NCBI GenBank assembly: GCA_034926605.1 | Contig: JAYFQV010000002.1 | Span: 1 to 64,000 of the forward strand | Direction: 5' to 3' | DNA: 64,000 bases | From: CALXXL01 sp034926605 | GTDB lineage: Bacteria > Verrucomicrobiota > Lentisphaeria > Victivallales > Victivallaceae | Part shown: positions 41,891-50,187 of the stretch, in pieces | Layout of the letters: each line of letters begins with the position of its first letter | Numbering within the stretch: position 1 is the first letter of the stretch | The notes under the pieces: model-generated | Databases searched by the model: none | What the model was told of the DNA's origin: nothing | The model's input: only the letters and a program-made list of their open reading frames with translations | Translations under genes and position numbers: made by a program

Positions 41891-42697
41891 CTACTCCGCG
41901 TTGCGCACGCAGCGGAAACCATAGGTGTCATACCCCTGGCAGATGTCGGCGGTGACCGGATTGTCGGAGCCGCGAAGGCTGCTGCCGATTTTCTTGGAGC
42001 GGTCGGCCCAGGACCCGCCGCGAATCACCCGTTTTTTGCCTTCGGCCGGGCCGGCGGGATCGGCAGCGGGAGAGGAAGCGTAGTAGGTCACGCCATACCA
42101 GTCGTTGCACCACTCGGCCACATTGCCGAACATGTCGAAAAGACCGAAGGGATTGGCTTCGAGCGTGCCGACCTTGTGAGTGGAATCTCCGGAGTTATTG
42201 CGGAACCAGCCGACGGCGGGCAGGGCCGCGTCGGAAAAAGTCAGGGGTTCGACGCTGCCGCCGCGGGCGGCATATTCCCACTCGGCCTCGGTCGGAAGCC
42301 GATAGCCGTTGGCGGAGAGATCGCAGGTGCCTTTTTTAAGATCATAGACGGGGGTCAGCCCGTCTTCCGCGCTTCGTTTATTGCAATAATTGGCGGCATC
42401 GGTCCAGCGAATGCGCTCGACCGGCAGGCCTTCACCACGGAATTTCGACGGATTGTACTCCATAAGCCGGACATATTCTTCCTGCGTGACTTCGGTGGCG
42501 TCCATAAGAAACGGCTTCACCGTGACCTGATGCGCCGGTTTGGCGTCCGCGCGGCCCTTGTCATCGCCCATGGGAAACGTTCCGCCGGGCAGTTTTACCA
42601 TTTGGACACCGCCCTTGGTGGCGACTGTTTCAATCGCTCCGGCCCAAGCCATCGTCATCCCCAGTGCGATGACTCCGACAAGCATTTTTGCAATCAT
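41891..42697 (-). CDS. Secreted FGE/SUMF1-like domain protein
   Basis: A 268-residue exported protein with a signal peptide (MIAKMLVGVIALGMTMAWAG). It carries a formylglycine-generating-enzyme-like domain: MVKLPGGTFPMGDD, MDATEVTQEEYVRLM, RLPTEAEWEYAARGG, GLFDMFGNVAEWCNDW, IRGGSWADRSKK and YGFRCVRN. The paired active-site cysteines of true FGEs are not evident in the last third, so it is likely a non-sulfatase-activating member (binding or other oxidase role). AGAGGGAA precedes the ATG. First gene of the leftward acetylation operon and divergent from purO. A related domain ends the kinase at 10280-12853. Confidence 0.88.
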   Translation of the reverse strand: MIAKMLVGVIALGMTMAWAGAIETVATKGGVQMVKLPGGTFPMGDDKGRADAKPAHQVTVKPFLMDATEVTQEEYVRLMEYNPSKFRGEGLPVERIRWTDAANYCNKRSAEDGLTPVYDLKKGTCDLSANGYRLPTEAEWEYAARGGSVEPLTFSDAALPAVGWFRNNSGDSTHKVGTLEANPFGLFDMFGNVAEWCNDWYGVTYYASSPAADPAGPAEGKKRVIRGGSWADRSKKIGSSLRGSDNPVTADICQGYDTYGFRCVRNAE

Positions 42698-42841
42698 AAT
42701 TCATTCCCTCTTTTTTGTATTCCGGACAATTATTTCATTAGTCTAGCACCGAAAAACAAAAAATCAAACTTTCTTTTTCCGCCATGGACTGTATATTATA
42801 AAAAATACAATGAAGATTACTTAAAGAACAAAGGAGTTGAA

Positions 42842-43477
42842 ATGTACATAGGCAGAATCGTAGCCATCGGCCTTAATCAAGACAATCAGGGCATGGCGCT
42901 TTACCGCGTTTCATCGCGGTCGTTCCCCAACCGCAAAGCGGTGATCAGCGACGGCAAGGTTTCGGTGGTGCCGCGTGCCGGTTTCGAGGCGGACCTCGGC
43001 AAGAACCCCTACATCGCCTACAACTGCCTGCGCCCGGCCGGCGAATTCCTCGCGGTCAGCAACGGCTCCCACACCGACCCCATCGCGGAAAAACTCGCTT
43101 CCGGCGTGCCGCCGCGCGACGCGCTTACCATGAGTTTGCTCGCGCTCGACTTCGAGCACGACTCGCTCGACACCCCCCGTATCGCGGGCGTGATCAATGC
43201 CAACGCCGGTGAAGCATGGCTCGGCATCGTGCGGCGCGACGCGCTGCTGGTGCGCAAAATGACACTCAAGCCCGGTCAGCTGTTCTATATCTCCACCTAT
43301 GAGCACTGCTATCCCTGCGAGGGCTTCTCCGACGAGAAATTCAACGCGAAATCCGCCGCAGCCGGCTGCGATCACATCATTTCCGGCGGAGTGTTCGAGC
43401 AGTTCACCAATCCCGTCACCGCCGCCTGCGCCATGTTCGGCGCTTCCGGGATCGAGTTCGCGGTGCGGAACGCCTGA
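42842..43477 (+). CDS. purO: IMP cyclohydrolase, PurO type
   Basis: A 211-residue protein of the PurO family, which closes FAICAR to IMP, the last step of purine synthesis, and is best known in archaea. The N-terminus MYIGRIVAIG, YRVSSRSFPNRKA and the C-terminal TNPVTAACAMFGASGIEF are the recognised features. ATG 42842 follows AAGGAG by 6 bases; a long open frame upstream is only antisense to the FGE and MBOAT genes. The stop overlaps the helicase start (TGATG). Most bacteria use the unrelated PurH, so either purH is split here or PurO is the lineage's solution. Confidence 0.85.
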   Translation: MYIGRIVAIGLNQDNQGMALYRVSSRSFPNRKAVISDGKVSVVPRAGFEADLGKNPYIAYNCLRPAGEFLAVSNGSHTDPIAEKLASGVPPRDALTMSLLALDFEHDSLDTPRIAGVINANAGEAWLGIVRRDALLVRKMTLKPGQLFYISTYEHCYPCEGFSDEKFNAKSAAAGCDHIISGGVFEQFTNPVTAACAMFGASGIEFAVRNA

Positions 43478-45501
43478 TGACCGCGATCGACGAACTGCTC
43501 TCCGGCCTCAATCCGGAACAGCGCGAGGCGGTGATCACCATTGAAGGCCCGCTGCTGGTGCTCGCCGGTGCCGGAACCGGCAAGACCAAGGTCATCACCA
43601 GCCGGATTGCGTACATGATCGCTTCCGGCGTGGCTCCCGAACACATTTTGGGCATGACCTTCACCAACAAGGCCGCCGCCGAAATGCGCGAACGCCTGTC
43701 CAGAATCATCGGTGAGCCCGCCGCCGCAAAAGTGACTCTCGGCACTTTTCACCGGTTCTGCGCACGTTTTCTGCGCAGGGAAATCACCAGACTTGGCTAT
43801 CTGGGCAACTTCACCATCGCCGACGAACAGGATCAGCAAGGATTGTTGAAACAGGCGCTGGCAATGGCCGGATTTTCCAAGGAAACCCTGCCGCTACCGG
43901 CGGCCGCCGGCTACATCGGCCGCCAGAAAAACCGCGCGCTGCTTCCGGAAAACGCCGACCGCGGCAATCGGTTTGAATCCTCGTGCGCCGCGGTTTACGG
44001 GCACTACCAGAAGCTGCTTGAACTCCAGAACAGCGTCGACTTCGACGACCTCCTGCTGCTTACCGCAAAGATACTGCGGGACTTTCCCGACGTTTGCGAA
44101 AAATACCGCAACCAATACCACTATGTGCTGATCGACGAATATCAGGATACCAACGCCGTCCAGTTCGAAATCGTGCAGCAGCTGTGCGAAAAACGCCGCA
44201 ACCTCTGCGTGGTCGGCGACGACGACCAGAGCATCTACTCCTGGCGCGGCGCCGACGTACGCAACATCCTCGATTTTCCGCAGCTCTATCCCGATCTCAA
44301 ACAGATCAAGCTGGAACAGAACTACCGGTCCACGAACAACATCCTCGATGCCGCCAACGCTGTCATCGCCAAATCAGACGCCCGCTTCTCGAAGAATCTG
44401 CGCAGCAACCGCGGCGCCGGCGAACCGCTGCTGCTTGTGCGCGCCAGCGACGATGCACAGGAAGCCGAGTTCGTCGCCTCGCACATCTTAAAACTGAAAG
44501 CCGAACAGCCCGATCTCAAGTACCGGGACTTCGCCATACTATACCGCTCCAACCACCTTTCACGCCAGTTGGAAATCACTTTGCGGCAGTGCGGCGTTCC
44601 ATACCGGCTGGTCGGAGGACAGGAATTCTACCAGCGCAAAGAAATCAAGGACGCCGCCGCCTACCTGAAGCTGCTGGCCAACCCGCGCGACAATCAAAGC
44701 CTGCTGCGGATACTGGCGCTGCCGCCGCGCGGGCTGGCGGACAAAGCGGTCACCCTGATGAAGGAAGGCGCCGCAAAAAACATCCCGATGCGCAAGACGT
44801 TGGCGGATCCAGCCTTCCAGAAGGAGCTGCCGGCGAAGGGCGGCGCTTCGGCCGCCGCGTTGACCGGGTGTTTCGCACGCTATGAAAAAGAGTTCGCCAC
44901 CCAGGGAAACCTTGCCGGCAAGGTCGCGTCCTATCTTGAGGACGTTGGCTATATCCCCGGTCTGCAGCAAATTTACCGCGACATCGAGGATGCCCGCAAG
45001 CGCCGTGAAAACATCGATGAATTCATCTCCTCGGTCGCCAAGTTCGAAGAGCGAAATCCGCGCTCCACGCTTGCGGACTTCCTCGAAAACTTCGCGCTGC
45101 TCGAGGAAAACGACCGCACCGCTGAACCGGAGGCAAACGCAGACACCGTGACCCTGTCCAGCGTCCATGCCGCCAAAGGCCTGGAGTTCCCCTGCGTTTT
45201 TCTGGTGGCCGCCGAAGAAAAGCTGTTCCCGCACGAGCGTGCGCTGGAGGAGGGTAATCTTGAAGAGGAGAAGCGGCTGTTCTATGTGGCGCTGACCCGG
45301 GCCAAAAACCGGCTGATCATCTCCGCCGCCCGCAAACGCATGGAGCGGGGAGTGTGGCGCGACCATCTTACCAGCAACTTCGTCAAACTGCTGCCGGACC
45401 GCCTCTGCGAGGCCGCGCGGGCCGAGGACATCATGGAAGTCCAAGTGTCGCCCGACGATCTCGAGCGCCAGTTCGAAAACATTTTCAAAATGTTGAAATA
45501 A
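43477..45501 (+). CDS. UvrD/PcrA/Rep-type DNA helicase
   Basis: A 674-residue superfamily 1A 3'-5' helicase for DNA repair and replication restart. Motifs are in order: LAGAGTGKTKVI (Walker A), GMTFTNKAAAEMRERL (Ia), DEYQDTNAVQ (II), VGDDDQSIYSWRGAD (III), LEQNYRSTNNIL (IV), VTLSSVHAAKGLEFPCVFL (V) and FYVALTRAKNRL (VI). The length is close to PcrA/Rep. It overlaps purO by one base. The exact subfamily (UvrD, PcrA or Rep) is not decided, so no symbol is given. Confidence 0.95.
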   Translation: MTAIDELLSGLNPEQREAVITIEGPLLVLAGAGTGKTKVITSRIAYMIASGVAPEHILGMTFTNKAAAEMRERLSRIIGEPAAAKVTLGTFHRFCARFLRREITRLGYLGNFTIADEQDQQGLLKQALAMAGFSKETLPLPAAAGYIGRQKNRALLPENADRGNRFESSCAAVYGHYQKLLELQNSVDFDDLLLLTAKILRDFPDVCEKYRNQYHYVLIDEYQDTNAVQFEIVQQLCEKRRNLCVVGDDDQSIYSWRGADVRNILDFPQLYPDLKQIKLEQNYRSTNNILDAANAVIAKSDARFSKNLRSNRGAGEPLLLVRASDDAQEAEFVASHILKLKAEQPDLKYRDFAILYRSNHLSRQLEITLRQCGVPYRLVGGQEFYQRKEIKDAAAYLKLLANPRDNQSLLRILALPPRGLADKAVTLMKEGAAKNIPMRKTLADPAFQKELPAKGGASAAALTGCFARYEKEFATQGNLAGKVASYLEDVGYIPGLQQIYRDIEDARKRRENIDEFISSVAKFEERNPRSTLADFLENFALLEENDRTAEPEANADTVTLSSVHAAKGLEFPCVFLVAAEEKLFPHERALEEGNLEEEKRLFYVALTRAKNRLIISAARKRMERGVWRDHLTSNFVKLLPDRLCEAARAEDIMEVQVSPDDLERQFENIFKMLK

Positions 45502-45549
45502 TACCGTTTGGTAGTATATTATTCAAAAAGCTCAAGGAGTCAGCCCATT

Positions 45550-45939
45550 ATGAAATTGACCGACGATATCTTCCGGGCGCTTCAGCGCGCCATCGCATCC
45601 CTCGGCGTCGACGAGGCCGCCAAGAGCGCCAACGTCAAAACCGAGACCCTGCTCCAGTTTGTCAACCGCTCCACCGACATTGTCCGCAAGGAAACCTGGG
45701 ACAAAATCTACCCGTTGCTGATAAAACCCTACATGCCGCCGTCGGACAAAAACGACCCGGCGGATCTGCCGGTACCGCCAAGTCGCGCACGCGTTCACCG
45801 CGACCTCGCCAGCCTCTCCAGCGACGAGAAGATTCTGCTCGACGCCTTCAACGATCTCACGCCCGAACTCCAGCAGCAAAAGCTGATGGAAATCGTCGAA
45901 CTGGCCCGCGAAGTGCTGGCCGCCAACAAAACCGAATAA
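45550..45939 (+). CDS. Small protein, possible helix-turn-helix, unknown
   Basis: A 129-residue soluble protein. ATG 45550 follows AAGGAG. The first 65 residues contain an Ala-rich helical region (LGVDEAAKSANVKTETLLQF followed by a further helix with WDKIYPLL) in the helix-turn-helix spacing of XRE-like DNA-binding domains. A Pro-rich linker (MPPSDKNDPADLPVPP) leads to a helical C-terminal region that could dimerise. The HTH call is an impression. It lies between the helicase and skp, 18 bases before the latter, so it may share its transcript. Confidence 0.65.
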   Translation: MKLTDDIFRALQRAIASLGVDEAAKSANVKTETLLQFVNRSTDIVRKETWDKIYPLLIKPYMPPSDKNDPADLPVPPSRARVHRDLASLSSDEKILLDAFNDLTPELQQQKLMEIVELAREVLAANKTE

Positions 45940-45957
45940 CCCGGGGAGCAACCGCAT

Positions 45958-46575
45958 ATGCCGCGTACAATATTGAGCATTCTGGCCGTTCTTGCCGCCG
46001 CCCTCTGCCTCCGCGCCGCCGAGGCGCCGAAAATCGCAGTGGTGGACATGGAAAAGGTTTTCAACAACTATTACAAGACCAAAATCGTCCAGGGTTTTCT
46101 GGAAGAGCAGCAAAACGTCTACCGCACCCACCTCGCCACGCTTAATCGCGAGCACGAAAAGATGCAGGAGGATTACAAGGTTCTGCTAGACGCCGCGCAG
46201 AACCTCACATTGAAGGAATCAGAACGGCAGGAAAAAGCCAAACTCGCCGCCGCCAAGCTGGTGGAGGTCAAGCAGTCCGAGGCCGACATCCAGCAGTATT
46301 TCACCGAAAAAGCCCGCCAGTTCCAGCAGCTCGAGGATACCAAGCGCAAGGAAGTCACCGGCGACATCATCGCCGAAGTGCAGCGCCGTGCCGTCATCGA
46401 GAACGCCGACATCGTGTTCGACCTCTCCGGCAAAACCACTTCCAACCTGGGCAGCGTGATCTATTTCAAACCCAATCTCGACCTCACCGACAAGGTGCTC
46501 GATGAGCTGAACCGCGGCAACCGCGAGGTGCAGAAGACCCCGCCGCAGCCGCAACAAGGAGAAGAAAATAAATGA
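45958..46575 (+). CDS. skp: Periplasmic chaperone Skp/OmpH family
   Basis: A 205-residue exported protein (signal peptide ending LCLRAAEA) with a short beta start (KIAVVDMEKVFNNYYKT) and two long charged helices forming the tentacle coiled coil (about 50-130), then a C-terminal part with VIENADIVFDLSG. This is the Skp/OmpH architecture: a trimeric chaperone that holds unfolded outer-membrane proteins. A Pro/Gln-rich tail of about 15 residues is extra. It overlaps lpxD by 4 bases, the classic skp-lpxD order, which supports the call. GGGGAG precedes the ATG. Confidence 0.88.
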   Translation: MPRTILSILAVLAAALCLRAAEAPKIAVVDMEKVFNNYYKTKIVQGFLEEQQNVYRTHLATLNREHEKMQEDYKVLLDAAQNLTLKESERQEKAKLAAAKLVEVKQSEADIQQYFTEKARQFQQLEDTKRKEVTGDIIAEVQRRAVIENADIVFDLSGKTTSNLGSVIYFKPNLDLTDKVLDELNRGNREVQKTPPQPQQGEENK

Positions 46576-47615
46576 AGACTCTTAACGCCGCCGAAATCGC
46601 CAAGCTGGTCGAAGGTGAAATCATCGGTGACGCCTCGCGTACCGTAACCCGCGTAGCTTCGATCAAAGACGCTTGCGGCGACAGCTGCACTTTTGTGGGC
46701 AACAAGAAATATGAACACTGGCTGGCCGACACCAGGGCCGGAGTGGTTCTGGTCTGCCGCGATCTGGCCGACAGCCCGCTTGACGGCCGCACTTTCGTCG
46801 TCTGCAAAAACTGCGACCTCGCGTTCGGCAAGATTATCGAGTTCTTCGCCCCGGAACCGATACATTACCCGGCCGGCGTTCATCCCACCGCGGCGGTGCA
46901 TCCTTCGGTCAAGCTCGGCAAGAACGTGCATGTCGGTGCCTGCGCTGTACTCGAAGAGGGCGTTGAGATCGGTGACGACACCGTTATCGGCGCCGGCTGT
47001 TACCTCGGCCACGGCGTCAAGGTTGGGCGCGGCTGCAGATTGTGGCCGAACGCCACCGTGAACTATCGCTGTATCATCGGCAACAAAGTCATCCTCAACT
47101 CCGGCGTAGTCATCGGCTGCGACGGCTTCGGGTTCCTTCCCGGTCCCAACGGACTGGTCAAGGTGGCCCAAACCGGCATCGTAAGAATCGACGACGACGT
47201 GGAAATCGGCGCAAATTCCACCGTTGACCGCGCCCGCTTCGGCACCACCTGGATCAAGTCCAATGTCAAAATCGACAATCTGGTGATGGTTGCCCACAAC
47301 GTGGAAATCGGCGAAAGCTCGATTCTGGTGGCGCAGTGCGGCGTGGCCGGCAGCGCAGTGCTCGAACCGGGGGTGATCCTTGCGGCGCAGTCCGGCGTGA
47401 ATGGCCATATCACGGTCGGCGCCGGAACCCAGCTGGCCGGCACCAGCAGCCTTGCAAAAAGCTGCCCGCCCAACTCGATCATGCTGGGAACTCCCGCCGA
47501 ACCCCAGCGCGAATTTATGAGCCGCTACACCACCCCCAAACGGGTTGAACGGCTTAAGACCCAGGTTGCCGAACTTGAAGCGCGCTTCGCCGAGCTGGAG
47601 AAGAAGCTGAAATAA
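46572..47615 (+). CDS. lpxD: UDP-3-O-acyl-glucosamine N-acyltransferase LpxD
   Basis: A 347-residue enzyme that adds the second acyl chain to UDP-glucosamine in lipid A synthesis. An N-terminal uridine-binding domain (about 1-100) is followed by a left-handed beta-helix of hexapeptide repeats (about 105-310), with VIGCDGFGFLP and the catalytic His in LVMVAHNVEIG. A short C-terminal helix (RVERLKTQVAELEARFAEL) is a coiled-coil trimer element. The length is normal. Overlaps skp by 4 bases and the Sel1-repeat gene by one base. Confidence 0.96.
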   Translation: MKTLNAAEIAKLVEGEIIGDASRTVTRVASIKDACGDSCTFVGNKKYEHWLADTRAGVVLVCRDLADSPLDGRTFVVCKNCDLAFGKIIEFFAPEPIHYPAGVHPTAAVHPSVKLGKNVHVGACAVLEEGVEIGDDTVIGAGCYLGHGVKVGRGCRLWPNATVNYRCIIGNKVILNSGVVIGCDGFGFLPGPNGLVKVAQTGIVRIDDDVEIGANSTVDRARFGTTWIKSNVKIDNLVMVAHNVEIGESSILVAQCGVAGSAVLEPGVILAAQSGVNGHITVGAGTQLAGTSSLAKSCPPNSIMLGTPAEPQREFMSRYTTPKRVERLKTQVAELEARFAELEKKLK

Positions 47616-48925
47616 TGCGCCGCTTCATCCTCGCCACCATGCTGCTGCTATGTCTGGCGGCTCCGCGCGCGGATGAACCGCCGCAGCCGGAGGACCCGTT
47701 GCGTATCGCGGCGGACTCCGGCAACGCCGATGCCATGCTCCGCTTGGCATTGGAATATTATCGCGGCGAAAACCGCCCCCGCAATCCCACGGTGGCGGCT
47801 CTGTGGTTCCGGCGCGCCGCCGACGCCGGACGGCCGGAGGCACACTACAATTTGGCGGTAATGTTCCGTCAGGGGGAAGGATTGCCCCAAAGCGACTACG
47901 ATGCATTCGGCCATTTTGAAACCGCCTCAGCCGCGGGCATCGCCGATGCCAGGCTGGCGCTGGCTGATTATCTGATCTCCGGCGTCAAGCCGGAAACCAA
48001 TCGCGACGACCCCACTCCGGCGATCGCGCCGGACTACAAGCGCGCCATGCTGCTGCTGCGCTACCTTGCCGCGCAGGATCACCCCTCCGGTTGCCGTGAA
48101 CTCGCAAAACAACTATTGATCGCCGGAGCCTCCCCCAACGGTACCGAACAGGATTTCGTCGAAGCCGCCGCCCTGCTTACCCGCGCCGCCGCGCATGGCG
48201 ACGCGCTGAGCATGCGAATGCTCGGCAATTGCTATTTCGCCGGAATCGGCGTTCATTCCGACTACGCGAAGATGCTGGAATATCTTACCCGCGCCGCCGA
48301 ACTCGGCGATGCCGACGCCATCGCGCAGCTCGGCTGGAGCCACGAGTTCGGTTACGGTGTTCCCCCCGACCGCGCCAGGGCGCTGGAATATTACCGTAAA
48401 GCGGCCGAGCAAGGCTCGACGCTGGGGTTGGCTAAAATAGGTGATTTCCTGCTTGTAGGCGACATTCTCGCGCCCGATCTGCCGCGTGCCATCAAATTTT
48501 TCCGGGAGGCCGCCGACGCCGACAATCCCTACGCGCTATACAAACTCGGCCGCTGCCATGCCGACGGCGTCGGTGTTGAATACGATCCGGTGCAGGCGGT
48601 ATATTGTTATTCCCGCGCCGCCGAGCTTGGTGAAGTAAATGCGCAATATTTCCTGGGCCTTGCTTTCCTCAAAGGCTCCGGGGTGGCGGCAAATCCAAGT
48701 GCCGCGTTTCACTGGTTTTCAGAGGCCGCGCATCAAAACGACCCCAGGGCGCTTCGCGAGCTGGCCCGTTGCTATTACAGCGGCATCGGTACCGAAAAAG
48801 ATCCGGAGGCCGGGCTGGAATGCCTTACACTGGCGGGAAAAGCCGGCGATGAAGAGTCCAACATCCTGCTGGACATGCAGAACATTTCCACCTCAGAGCA
48901 AGCTGAAGTCACTTCAGGTTTTTAG
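47615..48925 (+). CDS. Secreted Sel1-repeat (TPR-like) protein
   Basis: A 436-residue exported protein (signal peptide about 1-20) built of Sel1-like repeats from about residue 30 to 425. Typical units read ALxWFRRAADAGRPEAHYNLAVM, LGNCYFAGIGVHSDYAKMLEYLTRAAELGDADAIAQLG-type segments, with the G-x-G-V and AA-x-x-G landmarks about every 36 residues. Such solenoids mediate protein contacts in the periplasm or envelope. It follows lpxD with a one-base overlap. It could assist envelope assembly, but the partner is unknown. Its last 17 bases overlap a small gene on the other strand. Confidence 0.88.
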   Translation: MRRFILATMLLLCLAAPRADEPPQPEDPLRIAADSGNADAMLRLALEYYRGENRPRNPTVAALWFRRAADAGRPEAHYNLAVMFRQGEGLPQSDYDAFGHFETASAAGIADARLALADYLISGVKPETNRDDPTPAIAPDYKRAMLLLRYLAAQDHPSGCRELAKQLLIAGASPNGTEQDFVEAAALLTRAAAHGDALSMRMLGNCYFAGIGVHSDYAKMLEYLTRAAELGDADAIAQLGWSHEFGYGVPPDRARALEYYRKAAEQGSTLGLAKIGDFLLVGDILAPDLPRAIKFFREAADADNPYALYKLGRCHADGVGVEYDPVQAVYCYSRAAELGEVNAQYFLGLAFLKGSGVAANPSAAFHWFSEAAHQNDPRALRELARCYYSGIGTEKDPEAGLECLTLAGKAGDEESNILLDMQNISTSEQAEVTSGF

Positions 48926-49154
48926 TCTCCGGCGGAACTTCCTTCGCCTCAACGTCGATCACGGTACCGTCGTCTTCCGAGCCGTTTCCGCCGCCCGGCG
49001 GCGGCGTAACCCGGTCGCGCAGATCGCCGCCGAACGTCACCGGCTTGCCGCCGAACAGCCTGATCATCATAAGCAGCGGCCAGATCAGCAGCATGATAAG
49101 CCCCAGCAAACATCCGCCGCCGCAACCGCAATGTTGATAATAATGAGTCGTCAT
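48909..49154 (-). CDS. Small single-span membrane protein, unknown
   Basis: An 81-residue protein. A Cys/His-rich start (HYYQHCGCGGGC) leads into one membrane span (about 15-34), then a polar, Gly/Pro-rich tail with an acidic patch (GSEDDGTVIDVEAKEVPPE). It overlaps the trmL stop as ATGA, so it is translated after trmL in one transcript. It converges with the Sel1-repeat gene with a 17-base tail overlap. The layout (Cys cluster plus span plus low-complexity tail) resembles the small protein at 6903-7157, with reversed order. No family recognised. Confidence 0.6.
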   Translation of the reverse strand: MTTHYYQHCGCGGGCLLGLIMLLIWPLLMMIRLFGGKPVTFGGDLRDRVTPPPGGGNGSEDDGTVIDVEAKEVPPETKNLK

Positions 49155-49618
49155 CTTATTGTCCCCGTTTCACGGTTTTGCCGCAGCGCCTCGAACAACG
49201 CTGCCGCCGCCGAATTTGCAAGGTTGTAACTGCGGTGAAATTTCCCCGGCATCGGTATCTGAACCAGCCGATCCCAGTATTTATCATAAAACTCCGACGG
49301 CAGACCGTGGCCCTCGTTACCAAATACCAGAAAATCGCCGTCGTGAAACTCCTCGTCCCAGAAAGATTTGACACCGCGAGTTGAAAAGAAGCAGAACCTG
49401 GCATCCGGATTTACGTCGATGAATTCATCCCAATTTTCGTATATCCGCAGGTTCAAATGCGGCCAATAGTCCATGCCGGAACGCTTCAGGTATTTGTCCT
49501 CCAGCGAAAATCCCAACGGCTTTATCAAATGCAGCATGCTGTCGGTGGAAACGCAAAGCCGCCCGATGTTGCCGGTATTCTGGGGTATCTCCGGCGCCAC
49601 CAGCACAATATTGAACAC
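49151..49618 (-). CDS. trmL: tRNA (cytidine/uridine34-2'-O)-methyltransferase TrmL
   Basis: A 155-residue SPOUT methyltransferase that 2'-O-methylates the wobble base of leucine tRNAs. The N-terminus MFNIVLVAPEIPQNTGNIGRLC is the classic TrmL start; LVFGNEGHGLP and the knot-forming IPMPGKFHRSYNLANSAAAALFEALR region (SAM binding, dimer) are intact. The length matches E. coli TrmL (157). The start codon is GTG, with AAAAGGA upstream. Followed without gap by a small membrane protein gene. Confidence 0.94.
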   Translation of the reverse strand: MFNIVLVAPEIPQNTGNIGRLCVSTDSMLHLIKPLGFSLEDKYLKRSGMDYWPHLNLRIYENWDEFIDVNPDARFCFFSTRGVKSFWDEEFHDGDFLVFGNEGHGLPSEFYDKYWDRLVQIPMPGKFHRSYNLANSAAAALFEALRQNRETGTIR

Positions 49619-49721
49619 TTTGTCTCTGTCCTTTTTGTTTCACATTTTTAGAAATATAGCACCTAAACGGCAAAAGTCCAACCCCGTTCCGGCCTGCCCC
49701 GTTCCGCCGTTGTGCAAATAT

Positions 49722-49751
49722 AAAAAAAACGGCCGGGAAAATTCCCGGCCG
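49722..49751 (-). terminator. Terminator of the ribosomal/rpoA operon
   Basis: A perfect GC-rich stem (49730-49739 with 49742-49751; effective loop AAAATT) about 20 bases after the rplQ stop is followed on the minus strand by a run of eight T. Confidence 0.9.
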
Positions 49752-49770
49752 TCACAAAGACATGGCAGTC

Positions 49771-50187
49771 TTATTTCGCGGCTTCAGCCTTGGCTTCGGC
49801 GGCGGGAGCGGCTTCGCCGAGCTCAACCCACTGCAGAATGCTCATTTCGGTGGCGTCGCCAAGACGCTTGCCAAGCTTCAGAATGCGGGTGTAACCGCCA
49901 GCGCGGTCCGCAAACTTCGGGGCAAGCTCATCGAACAGCTTCTTCACCAGCATCTTGCGCTCGATACCACGCGCCTGAAGGCGCGCCACGGCCAAACGGC
50001 GATGATGAATGGTGGGGCTTTTCGCCATAGTGACCAGCTTCTCCGCCACCCGGCGGACTTCCTTGGCCTTGACCAAACTGGTGGTGATCTGCCCGTGCTC
50101 GATCAGGCTCATGACCATATTGGCGAGCATGGCTTCGCGATGCGCGCCGGAACGCCCGATTTTGAAAGTGTCTACGCGATGACGCAT
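49771..50187 (-). CDS. rplQ: 50S ribosomal protein L17
   Basis: A 138-residue ribosomal protein bL17 with the family start MRHRVDTFKIGRSGAHREAML and KLFDELAPKFADRAGGYTRILKLGKRLGDATEMSILQWVEL. An Ala/Glu-rich tail of about 15 residues (GEAAPAAEAKAEAAK) extends it beyond E. coli L17 (127). It starts one base after the rpoA stop and ends the operon before a strong terminator. Confidence 0.97.
   Translation of the reverse strand: MRHRVDTFKIGRSGAHREAMLANMVMSLIEHGQITTSLVKAKEVRRVAEKLVTMAKSPTIHHRRLAVARLQARGIERKMLVKKLFDELAPKFADRAGGYTRILKLGKRLGDATEMSILQWVELGEAAPAAEAKAEAAK

Noticed and set aside
41876..42841. Long N-terminal extension of purO
   Set aside because: It is antisense to the FGE-like gene; AAGGAG and the family N-terminus MYIGR place the start at 42842.
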